Of a stretch of 64,000 nucleotides of DNA, positions 17,301 through 24,767 are shown piece by piece (positions within the stretch are counted from its first letter, which is position 1; each line of letters opens with the position of its first letter). The notes beneath the pieces were generated by a model. It ran no database searches. It saw only the letters and a program-made list of their open reading frames with translations, and was not told the DNA's origin. The position numbers and the translations under genes were made by a program. The stretch comes from Streptomyces zhaozhouensis (GTDB taxonomy: Bacteria; Actinomycetota; Actinomycetes; Streptomycetales; Streptomycetaceae): assembly GCF_900230195.1 (NCBI RefSeq), contig NZ_OCNE01000012.1:124001-188000 (forward strand), given 5' to 3'.

Positions 17301-17627
17301 TCAGCCCGGCCAGGCGGGGAAGAGGCCGCCGTGCGAGAGACCGAGATAGAGGCCCACCCCCGCGCCGCCGAGCCCGAGCACGGTGAGGGCGCGCTGGCCG
17401 GTGGTGGCGGAGACCAACTGGCTGACCGCGCCGATCAGGAGGCCGACCAGACCGGTCCAACTGCTGATCATGTGCAGTCCGTGAAAGACGGAGGTGATCG
17501 CCGCGACCAGCCCCAGCACGAGGGTGATCGAGGCGAGCGTGTTCTCCCTGGGGTGTGCCCGGCCGTCGCTGTTCAGCAGGAGACCGACGGTGTGCGAGAC
17601 CGGACCGCGGTGTGCTGCCTGAGTCAT
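17301..17627 (-). CDS. Small membrane protein of unknown function
   Basis: 108 aa with two or three hydrophobic helices (TLASITLVLGLVAAITSVF, GLVGLLIGAVSQLV, LTVLGLGGAGVGLYLGLS) after a polar ~28-residue start. I do not recognise a functional family; a similar gene occupies this slot ahead of rpsF in other Streptomyces. The ATG at 17627 has GAAGGG upstream. It is divergent from rpsF across 194 bp. Confidence 0.75.
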   Translation of the reverse strand: MTQAAHRGPVSHTVGLLLNSDGRAHPRENTLASITLVLGLVAAITSVFHGLHMISSWTGLVGLLIGAVSQLVSATTGQRALTVLGLGGAGVGLYLGLSHGGLFPAWPG

Positions 17628-17821
17628 TAGGGGCCCTTCGTTGGCTTACATCCCTGTATGTCTAGATTGCAGCGCTCTCCGGGAGGATTTCAACCGGAAG
17701 GCGGGATGCGGGTACGGTGTACTGTCCGCGCCCGTCCAGACGGCCGGGTGTGGACCGCATCACGACCCTCCTGCCACGGAACGCCCGTGGCCGCCTGAGT
17801 CCAGAGGAGGTGGGTTCACGT

Positions 17822-18112
17822 ATGCGTCACTACGAGGTGATGGTGATCCTCGACCCCGATCTTGAGGAGCGCTCCATCGCGCCCCTGATCGAGTCGTTCC
17901 TGTCGGTGGTCCGTGAGGCCAACGGCAAGGTCGAGAAGGTCGACACCTGGGGTCGCCGCCGTCTCTCCTACGAGATCAACAAGAAGCCCGAGGGCGTCTA
18001 CTCGGTGATTGACCTCCAGGCCGAGCCTGACGTGGTCAAGGAGCTGGACCGGCAGATGAACCTCAACGAGTCGGTCATGCGGACCAAGGTCCTGCGGCCC
18101 CAGACGCGCTGA
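17822..18112 (+). CDS. rpsF: 30S ribosomal protein S6
   Basis: 96 aa, full length for actinobacterial S6, starting MRHYEVMVIL and ending MRTKVLRPQTR. It binds S18 on the small-subunit platform. The ATG at 17822 has a near-perfect GAGGAGGTG ribosome binding site. It heads the conserved cluster rpsF-ssb-rpsR-rplI. Confidence 0.97.
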   Translation: MRHYEVMVILDPDLEERSIAPLIESFLSVVREANGKVEKVDTWGRRRLSYEINKKPEGVYSVIDLQAEPDVVKELDRQMNLNESVMRTKVLRPQTR

Positions 18113-18296
18113 TCCCGCGGATCGACGCGTAACGCCAGGCAACGGTCGACCGCCGTCCCCCGCGCCCCGAGGGGCGTCCGGACGGCGCTCGAAACCGGCC
18201 GAGCGGCTACCGAGTCGGTACTCACAGTCACCACTGTCAGTGCCATGAGTCATCATCGCAGCAACAGCAGTTAACCCCCGCCGAGAGGTTCCCCCA

Positions 18297-18869
18297 ATGG
18301 CAGGCGAGACCGTCATCACGGTCGTCGGCAACCTGGTCGACGACCCCGAGCTGCGCTTCACCCCATCCGGTGCGGCGGTCGCGAAGTTCCGTGTCGCGTC
18401 CACGCCGCGGATCTTCGACCGGCAGACCAGCGAGTGGCGGGACGGCGAGAGCCTCTTCCTCACCTGCTCGGTCTGGCGTCAGGCCGCGGAGAACGTCGCG
18501 GAGTCCCTCACCAAGGGGATGCGCGTCATCGTTCAGGGCCGGCTGAAGCAGCGGTCCTACGAGGACCGTGACGGCGTCAAGCGCACGGTCATCGACCTGG
18601 AGGTCGACGAGGTGGGCGCCAGCCTGCGCAGCGCGACGGCCAAGGTCACCAGGACCACGGGCCGTGGCGGCCAGCAGGGCGGCGGCGGAGGCGGCTGGGG
18701 CGGCGGCGGTGGCCAGGGCGGTCCGGCCGGCGGCGGCCAGCAGGGCGGCGGCGCGCCGGGGGGCGACCCCTGGGCGACCGGCGCCCCCGCGGGCGGCGGC
18801 CAGCAGGGCGGCGGCGGTGGCGGCTGGGGCGGCGGTGGCGGCGGCTACTCGGACGAGCCCCCGTTCTGA
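18297..18869 (+). CDS. ssb: Single-stranded DNA-binding protein
   Basis: 190 aa. An OB fold (residues ~1-110, AGETVITVVGNLVDDPELRF onwards) is followed by a long Gly/Gln-rich linker and the acidic tip DEPPF, which recruits replication and repair partners. It coats single-stranded DNA during replication. The ATG has GAGAGG upstream. The position between S6 and S18 is the standard one; the paralogue SsbB is not in this window. Confidence 0.96.
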   Translation: MAGETVITVVGNLVDDPELRFTPSGAAVAKFRVASTPRIFDRQTSEWRDGESLFLTCSVWRQAAENVAESLTKGMRVIVQGRLKQRSYEDRDGVKRTVIDLEVDEVGASLRSATAKVTRTTGRGGQQGGGGGGWGGGGGQGGPAGGGQQGGGAPGGDPWATGAPAGGGQQGGGGGGWGGGGGGYSDEPPF

Positions 18870-18918
18870 CCTGGTGCGCTCGACACCCACTTCTTATTGA
18901 AAACACCGGAGAAACACG

Positions 18919-19155
18919 ATGGCGAAGCCGCCCGCGCGCAAGCCCAAGAAGAAGGTTTGCGTGTTCTGCAAGGAGAAGATCTCCTACGTCGACTACAAGG
19001 ACACGAACCTGCTGCGGAAGTTCATCTCCGACCGCGGCAAGATCCGTGCCCGCCGGGTCACCGGCAACTGCACCCAGCACCAGCGCGACGTCGCCACGGC
19101 CGTCAAGAACAGCCGTGAGATGGCGCTGCTGCCCTACACCTCGACCGCTCGCTGA
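18919..19155 (+). CDS. rpsR: 30S ribosomal protein S18, zinc-binding (C+) form
   Basis: 78 aa, starting MAKPPARKPKKKVCVFCKEK. The CVFC pair and a later cysteine (TGNC) indicate the zinc-binding version; Streptomyces also have a zinc-free paralogue used in zinc starvation, which is not here. It lies 49 bases after ssb. Confidence 0.96.
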   Translation: MAKPPARKPKKKVCVFCKEKISYVDYKDTNLLRKFISDRGKIRARRVTGNCTQHQRDVATAVKNSREMALLPYTSTAR

Positions 19156-19176
19156 CCGGAAAGGATGGTATGACGC

Positions 19177-19626
19177 ATGAAGATCATCCTGACCAATGAG
19201 GTCTCCGGCCTGGGCATGGCCGGCGACGTCGTCGAGGTGAAGGACGGGTACGCCCGTAACTACCTGCTCCCCCGTGGTGTGGCGATCCGCTGGACCAAGG
19301 GTGGCGAGAAGGACGTCGAGCAGATCCGCCGCGGTCGCAAGATCCGCGAGATCGCCTCGATCGAGCAGGCCAACGACGTGAAGGCCCAGCTTGAGGGCGT
19401 CACGGTCCGACTGAAGGTCCGCGCCGGCAACGGCGGTCGGCTCTTCGGCTCGGTCACCCCGGCCGACATCGCCACGGCGGTGAAGAGCGCGGGTGGCCCG
19501 GACGTGGACAAGCGCCGCATCGAGCTGAGCACCCCGATCAAGAGCCTCGGCTCGCACCGGATCTCGGTCCGGCTGCACCCGGAGGTCGTGGCCAACGTCG
19601 GCATCACGGTCGACGCCGCCAAGTAA
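19177..19626 (+). CDS. rplI: 50S ribosomal protein L9
   Basis: 149 aa with the N-terminal rRNA-binding domain (MKIILTNEVSGLGMAGDVVE, GYARNYLLPRG), the long connecting helix and a C-terminal globular domain. It is last in the cluster, 21 bases after rpsR, and is followed by two strong hairpins. Confidence 0.97.
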   Translation: MKIILTNEVSGLGMAGDVVEVKDGYARNYLLPRGVAIRWTKGGEKDVEQIRRGRKIREIASIEQANDVKAQLEGVTVRLKVRAGNGGRLFGSVTPADIATAVKSAGGPDVDKRRIELSTPIKSLGSHRISVRLHPEVVANVGITVDAAK

Positions 19627-19646
19627 CGCCTCCTCGCGAGGAGGCG
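19627..19646 (+). terminator. First hairpin after rplI
   Basis: CGCCTCCTCGCGAGGAGGCG is a perfect palindrome starting directly after the rplI stop codon, forming an 8-bp stem with a tetraloop. Confidence 0.65.
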
Positions 19647-19653
19647 GCGCGGC

Positions 19654-19702
19654 CGAGGGGGCCGCGCCCCGAGCCCTCAGGGCCCGGGGCGCGGCCCCCT
19701 CG
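19654..19702. terminator. Bidirectional terminator between rplI and the MATE gene
   Basis: A perfect 18-bp stem (CGAGGGGGCCGCGCCCCG and its complement) has a loop that holds a further small GCCCT/AGGGC pairing. It lies between the converging rplI and MATE genes, so it can serve both. Confidence 0.88.
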
Positions 19703-19751
19703 TCATGCGCGCGGCGTCGCCCCCGCGTCCTCCGGTCGGGCCGGCCGTGGT

Positions 19752-21146
19752 TCAGGCCGCGCCGGTCACCATCCAGCGGCCGGTCCTGGCCCGCAGGCCC
19801 AGGGTCAGCAGCCGGGTGCCCATCATCAGCCCGGCGACGGCCGCCCAGAGCGCCGTCACGCCGCCGCCGAGCGCCGGCACCAGCAGCGCGACCGGCGCGA
19901 AGACCACCAGTGTCAGCAGCATCGCGACGGCCAGGTACCGCCCGTCGCCCGCGCCCATCAGCACGCCGTCCAGCACGAAGACCACCCCGGCCATCGGCTG
20001 GGTCACCGCGATCACCAGCAGCACGGGCAGCAGTTGCTCGCGCACCTCCGGGTCGCCGGTGAAGAGCCGCAGCGCCAGCGGGCTGGCCGCGACCAGCAGC
20101 ACGGCGAGCCCCGCGCCGCCGACCACGCCCCACCACACCATCCGGCGGCAGGCGGCCCGGGCGCCCTCCCGGTCGGAGGCACCGAGATAGCGGCCGATGA
20201 TCGCCTGGCCGGCGATGGCGATCGCGTCCAGCGCGAAGGCCAGCAGCGTCCAGAGGGTGAGGGCGATCTGGTGCGCGGCGATGTCGGCGTCGCCGAGCCG
20301 GGCGGCGACGGCGGTCGCGATCAGCAGCACGGCGCGCAGCGAGAGCGTGCGCACCAGCAGCGGGACGCCGGCCCTGGCGTTGGCCCGCAGCCCGGCGACG
20401 CTGGGGCGCAGCACGGCCCCGTGGGCGCGGGCGCCCCTGACGACCACGCGCAGATAGACCGCGGCCATGCCCCACTGGGCGAGCACGCTGCCCCAGGCCG
20501 AGCCGGCGACGCCGCCGTCCAGGCCGTAGATGAAGAACGCGTTCAGCACGATGTTGGCGCTGAACCCGCCCACCGCGACCAGCAGCGGGGTTTTGGTGTC
20601 CTGGAGTCCGCGCAGCACGCCGGTCGCGGCGAGCACCATCAGCATGGCGGGCACGCCGAGGGCGCTGATCCGCAGATAGCTGACGGCGTGCGGGGCGGCC
20701 GTCTCGGAGGCGCCGAAGGCGTCGACGACGGCCGGGGTGGCGGGGACCAGCACCGCGACCAGCACCGTGCCGAGCAGCAGGGCGAGCCAGACGCCGTCCA
20801 TCCCGCGCCGGATCGCGGTGGGGAGGTCGCCGGCGCCCACGCTTCTGGCCACCGAGGCGGTGGTCGCGTAGGCGAGGAAGACGAAGACGTTGACCACGGT
20901 GGTCAGCAACGCGGCGGCGACGCCGAGGCCGGCGAGTTGGGCGGTGCCCAGATGGCCGATCATCGCGCTGTCGGCCATCAGGAAGAGCGGCTCCGCGACC
21001 AGGCTGCCGAACGCCGGCAGGGCGAGCGCGAGTATCTCCCGGTCGTGGCGCCGCATCCGTCGCCGCCGCTCTCGCGGGTCGCTCTCCGGCGTCCGTTCGC
21101 CCACGGCGGACGGCGGCGGGACCTCCGCCCTGCTGCTGGATGACAT
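19752..21146 (-). CDS. MATE family efflux transporter
   Basis: 464 aa with about 12 membrane helices in two similar halves (SAMIGHLGTAQLAGLGVA in the first, AHQIALTLWTLLAFALDA in the second), typical of the DinF-type branch of MATE cation/drug antiporters. The substrate is unknown. The ATG at 21146 was taken because upstream sequence has no coding character; the ribosome binding site is weak. It is divergent from dnaB across a 444-bp region with DnaA boxes, the position it holds in other streptomycetes. Confidence 0.88.
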   Translation of the reverse strand: MSSSSRAEVPPPSAVGERTPESDPRERRRRMRRHDREILALALPAFGSLVAEPLFLMADSAMIGHLGTAQLAGLGVAAALLTTVVNVFVFLAYATTASVARSVGAGDLPTAIRRGMDGVWLALLLGTVLVAVLVPATPAVVDAFGASETAAPHAVSYLRISALGVPAMLMVLAATGVLRGLQDTKTPLLVAVGGFSANIVLNAFFIYGLDGGVAGSAWGSVLAQWGMAAVYLRVVVRGARAHGAVLRPSVAGLRANARAGVPLLVRTLSLRAVLLIATAVAARLGDADIAAHQIALTLWTLLAFALDAIAIAGQAIIGRYLGASDREGARAACRRMVWWGVVGGAGLAVLLVAASPLALRLFTGDPEVREQLLPVLLVIAVTQPMAGVVFVLDGVLMGAGDGRYLAVAMLLTLVVFAPVALLVPALGGGVTALWAAVAGLMMGTRLLTLGLRARTGRWMVTGAA

Positions 21147-21366
21147 GACACGATCCAAACATCCACAGGTAATGGACGCAAGAGAGATCCGTCCCTTACC
21201 TTCGCTCGTGTGTCCGGTTCCCCCGCGGGGTGGGCGGGTCGCTTCTCGGAGAAGTCGGCGGGGGCGGCAACCCGTTCCGCATCCCCCGTCACCCTCTGGG
21301 AAAGCCGCAGGTGGTGGGCGGTTTTGCCGAGGCGCTGCCCGGATGGCGGAGGCGGTGTCCCTCGGG

Positions 21367-21431
21367 TGGTCCACAGGAGGGGGCGACTTATCCACAGGGT
21401 CTGATCTGAAATCCACATAGCCTGTGGATAA
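21367..21431. promoter_or_regulatory. Cluster of four DnaA boxes upstream of dnaB
   Basis: Within 65 bp are TGGTCCACA (21367-21375), TTATCCACA (21388-21396), AAATCCACA (21409-21417) and the inverted TTATCCACA (21423-21431). The second and fourth match the strict E. coli DnaA box. A fifth, weaker box (ACATCCACA, 21159-21167) lies close to the MATE start. The 444-bp gap holds no gene; the cluster could let DnaA regulate dnaB or act as a DnaA titration site. The true oriC is expected elsewhere, between dnaA and dnaN. Confidence 0.75.
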
Positions 21432-21590
21432 CCCGGGTTGGTGGACCGCGATCCTGGCCGTACCGTAGGTCCGCCCGGCCCGGTTCACCGCGCCGGCCGA
21501 GCCCGCTCGCGCCGCCCGCCAGCCGAACTGTCAGAGCCGTGCCGTAGACATGGAGTGGGCGCGGTGCCCTGGCCGGGAGGAGGCGGGACG

Positions 21591-23885
21591 ATGGCGGATC
21601 TGGAGCACGCGGGAGCTGCGTGGGACGAGGCCGACGCGGGCGGCCGGTTCTCCGTCTCGCGCCCCCGCGCGAGCGCGGAGGAGGAGCCGCCGGACGAGCG
21701 CGCGGCCTTCGAGCGGCTGCCCCCGCAGGACCTGGCCGCCGAGCAGTCCGTGCTCGGCGGGATGCTGCTGTCGAAGGACGCCATCGCGGACGTCGTGGAG
21801 GTGCTGCGCGGCCGGGACTTCTACAAGCCGTCGCACGAGACGATCTACGAGGCGATCCTCGACCTCTACGCCAAGGGCGAGCCCGCCGACCCGATCACGA
21901 TCTCCGACGCGTTGACCAAGCGCGGCGAGCTGGCCAAGGTCGGCGGCGCCGGCTATGTGCACTCGTTGGTGCAGATGGTGCCGACGGCGGCCAACGCGGA
22001 GTACTACGCGGAGATCGTGCACGACCGCGCGGTGCTCCGCCGTCTGGTGCAGGCCGGCACCCGGATCACCCAGATGGGGTATGCGGCCGACGGGGACGTC
22101 GACGACATCGTCAACTCGGCGCAGGCCGAGGTCTACCAGGTCACCGAGCAGCGCACCGCCGAGGACTACCTCCCGCTCGGCGACATCATGGAGGGCGCGC
22201 TCGACGAGATCGAGGCCATCAGCAACCGCAGCGGCGAGATGACCGGGGTGCCCACGGGCTTCACCGACCTGGACTCGTTGACCAACGGGCTGCACCCCGG
22301 CCAGATGGTCGTCATCGCCGCCCGCCCCGCGATGGGCAAGGCCCTGGCCCTGGACACCCCGCTGCCCACGCCCACGGGGTGGACCACGATGGGCGAGGTC
22401 CGGCCGGGCGACCGGCTGCTCGACGCGTCGGGCAGGCCGACGAGGGTCGTGCAGGCCACGGAGGTGATGACCGGACGCCCCTGCTACGAGGTGGAGTTCG
22501 ACGACGGCACGACGGTGGTCGCCGACGCGGACCACCAGTGGCTCACCGACGCGGAGGACGGGCGGTCGCCGGGGGGCGCCACCGCCGTCAGGACCACCAA
22601 GGAGCTCGCCGACGCCCCGCACGACGGGTCCCGCCCCCGGCACACCGTGCGGAACGCGGCGCCGCTCGACCTTCCCCGGCGGGAGCTGCCGGTCCCGCCG
22701 TACGTGCTGGGCGCCTGGCTCGGGCGCGACGCGGCCGTCTCCGGCGGCGGGGAGCCGCCGGCGGGGCTGCGGGAGTTGGGCGTGCTGGAGGACAGGCACA
22801 TTCCCCAGGGCTATCTGCGCGCGTCCGTCGCACAGCGGGCGAGGCTGCTCGCCGGCCTGCTGGAGGCGGCGTCGACGCGGGCGGAGCCGGGCGCCGAAAG
22901 GGCGGCGGGCCCCGGCACGGTGCGGCTCGCGGTGGCCGGCCGAAGGCTGGCCGAGGACGTGCGCGAGCTGCTCGTCGGCCTCGGCCACCGCTGCGAGCCG
23001 TGCGGCGGGCCGGCCGGGGAGCCGTCGGCCGCCCGGGTCCTGAGCTTCACGCCCACGGGTGTGGACCCGGCGTCGGGGCGGCGGGCGGTCACCCGCGTCC
23101 GGGAGGTCCCCAGCGTGCCGGTCCGGTGCGTCCAGGTGGACAACGCGGACCACCTCTACCTCGCCACCCGTTCGATGGTGCCCACGCACAACTCGACGCT
23201 GGCCCTGGACTTCGCGCGCAGCTGCTCGATCAAGCACAAGCTGCCGAGCGTGATCTTCTCGCTGGAGATGGGGCGCAACGAGATCGCGATGCGCCTGCTC
23301 TCCGCCGAGGCGAGGGTCGCGCTGCACCACATGCGTTCCGGCAGCATGACCGACGAGGACTGGAACCGACTGGCCCGCCAGATGGCCGAGGTCAACGAGG
23401 CGCCGCTGTACATCGACGACTCCCCGAACCTCTCGATGATGGAGATCCGGGCCAAGTGCCGGCGGTTGAAGCAGCGGAACGACCTCCAGCTGGTCGTCAT
23501 CGACTACCTCCAGCTGATGCAGACGGGCGGCAGCCGGCGGCCCGAGAGCCGGCAGCAGGAGGTCTCCGAGATGTCGCGAAACCTGAAGCTGCTGGCCAAG
23601 GAGCTGGAGGTGCCGGTCGTCGCGCTCTCTCAGCTGAACCGAGGCCCCGAGCAGCGCACGGACAAGAAGCCGATGGTCTCCGACCTCCGTGAGTCGGGTT
23701 CGATCGAGCAGGACGCCGACATGGTCATCCTGTTGCACCGGGAGGACGCGTACGAGAAGGAGTCGCCCCGCGCGGGCGAGGCCGACCTGATCGTCGCCAA
23801 GCACAGGAACGGCCCGACGGCCACCATCACGGTCGCCTTCCAGGGCCACTACTCCCGCTTCGTCAACATGGAGGGCGGCTTCTGA
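21591..23885 (+). CDS. dnaB: Replicative DNA helicase DnaB, intein-containing precursor
   Basis: 764 aa precursor; removal of a 284-residue intein leaves a normal 480-residue DnaB. The helicase unwinds DNA ahead of the replication fork. The N-terminal domain (about 45-150, LPPQDLAAEQSVLGGMLLS) is followed by the RecA-like domain, whose Walker A motif RPAMGK|ST is split exactly between Lys250 and Ser535 of the precursor. Walker B (VVIDYLQLM) and the SQLNRGPE motif are in the C-terminal extein. The ATG at 21591 has GGGAGGAGG upstream. Splicing must restore the ATP-binding loop before the helicase can work. Confidence 0.96.
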   Translation: MADLEHAGAAWDEADAGGRFSVSRPRASAEEEPPDERAAFERLPPQDLAAEQSVLGGMLLSKDAIADVVEVLRGRDFYKPSHETIYEAILDLYAKGEPADPITISDALTKRGELAKVGGAGYVHSLVQMVPTAANAEYYAEIVHDRAVLRRLVQAGTRITQMGYAADGDVDDIVNSAQAEVYQVTEQRTAEDYLPLGDIMEGALDEIEAISNRSGEMTGVPTGFTDLDSLTNGLHPGQMVVIAARPAMGKALALDTPLPTPTGWTTMGEVRPGDRLLDASGRPTRVVQATEVMTGRPCYEVEFDDGTTVVADADHQWLTDAEDGRSPGGATAVRTTKELADAPHDGSRPRHTVRNAAPLDLPRRELPVPPYVLGAWLGRDAAVSGGGEPPAGLRELGVLEDRHIPQGYLRASVAQRARLLAGLLEAASTRAEPGAERAAGPGTVRLAVAGRRLAEDVRELLVGLGHRCEPCGGPAGEPSAARVLSFTPTGVDPASGRRAVTRVREVPSVPVRCVQVDNADHLYLATRSMVPTHNSTLALDFARSCSIKHKLPSVIFSLEMGRNEIAMRLLSAEARVALHHMRSGSMTDEDWNRLARQMAEVNEAPLYIDDSPNLSMMEIRAKCRRLKQRNDLQLVVIDYLQLMQTGGSRRPESRQQEVSEMSRNLKLLAKELEVPVVALSQLNRGPEQRTDKKPMVSDLRESGSIEQDADMVILLHREDAYEKESPRAGEADLIVAKHRNGPTATITVAFQGHYSRFVNMEGGF
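22341..23192 (+). mobile_element. Class 3 (WCT-type) intein in DnaB with a decayed homing endonuclease
   Basis: 284 residues. It starts with Ala1 rather than Cys or Ser (ALALDTPLPTPTGWTTMGEV), so the classical first step is impossible. It has the three residues that define class 3 inteins: Trp67 right after the block B histidine (DADHQW), Cys263 in block F (VPVRCVQVDN) and Thr282 in block G (PTHN), with Asn284 last and Ser as the +1 residue. The middle keeps traces of a LAGLIDADG endonuclease (YVLGAWLGRD at 121-130, HIPQGYLRAS, RLLAGLLEAA at 168-177). The acidic residues at the ends of both LAGLIDADG helices have been lost and the region between them is deleted, so it should splice but not cut DNA. 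Confidence 0.9.
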
Positions 23886-23939
23886 GCCCGCGCCGACGGT
23901 CGTCGACGCGCGACCGCCGCCCCGGTCTCCGAGCCGGGT

Positions 23940-23958
23940 CCGGCGGGGACTTCGCCGG
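23940..23958 (+). terminator. Weak hairpin after dnaB
   Basis: CCGGCG and CGCCGG form a 6-bp stem with a 7-base loop, 55 bases past the dnaB stop. It is a possible terminator only. Confidence 0.3.
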
Positions 23959-24051
23959 GCCGGCTCCGGCGCTCGCGCAAACGGGATGCCCGGGCGAGGC
24001 GTGCGTTCGTATAGTCGTGCGGGTCGGGGGAGCGTAACGGGAGGGGGAGCG

Positions 24052-24516
24052 GTGAAGCTTGCCGAGGCACTGGCGGAGCGCGCGGAGGCGGCGCGCCGGG
24101 TGGAGCAGCTACGGGCGCGGGTCGTCAGCAGCGCACGCTACCAGGAGGGCGAGGCGCCGGCCGAGGACGCGGCGGCGCTGCTGGCCGAGGCGGACGGGGT
24201 GCTGGACACCCTGGAGACGCTGGTCCGCCGGATCAACAGGACCAACGCCGCGGTCGAGATGGGCCCGGAGGGGACGCTCACCGACGCGCTCGCGCGTCGG
24301 GACACGCTGCGGCTGCGGCACGCGGTGGTCACCGCCGCTGCCGACGCGGCGGCGGGCGCCGGCGGGCGTGGACGGCAGCTGCGCTCCGAGCTGAAGATGC
24401 TCTCCGCGCTCCCCGTCGCCGAACTACGCGCCCGCGCGGACGCGTTGGCCCGGGAGATCCGGGAGACCGACGTGCGCATCCAGCGCGTCAACTGGGAGGC
24501 GGATCTGCTGGACTGA
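24052..24516 (+). CDS. DIP1984 family protein
   Basis: 154 aa. It is predicted almost entirely alpha-helical, with the family signatures KLAEALAERAEAARRVEQLR, the RINRTNAA motif and a C-terminal VNWEADLL. The family (once called septicolysin-like) is widespread in bacteria and has no established function; helical hairpins suggest coiled-coil association. The GTG at 24052 is preceded by GGGAGGGGGAG. It stands alone on the plus strand after dnaB. The 251-bp gap that follows holds a small GGCGTG/CACGCC hairpin and no gene that I can support. Confidence 0.85.
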   Translation: MKLAEALAERAEAARRVEQLRARVVSSARYQEGEAPAEDAAALLAEADGVLDTLETLVRRINRTNAAVEMGPEGTLTDALARRDTLRLRHAVVTAAADAAAGAGGRGRQLRSELKMLSALPVAELRARADALAREIRETDVRIQRVNWEADLLD

Positions 24517-24767
24517 ACCGCCGGCGAGGCGGGACGAGGGGAGCGGGTAGTCGCTCCGGAGGCGTGCACACGCCGTGGCCGGCGGCCATTCCGGCCCTCC
24601 TGGTGCGTGAGGGGCAACGCTGGGGTTCGACTCCCCGACGACGGCGCAGCTCAGCACGGAGCACAGGTGACGGCGCACCGCGCACGGCGCACCACCACGT
24701 GCAGATCCGGGACGGCGAGGGCGGGTTCGGGGATTCCTCATCGTCGGCGGGTGCGGTTGCCGCGGTC

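Noticed and set aside
21367..21431. DnaA-box cluster as the replication origin
   Set aside because: Only four boxes are present and dnaA/dnaN are not here; Streptomyces oriC has many more boxes between those genes.
24621..24637. tRNA T-arm-like sequence GGGGTTCGACTCCCC
   Set aside because: No acceptor, D or anticodon arm fits at the right distance on either strand; a D-arm-like hairpin at 24541 is about 80 bases away, too far.
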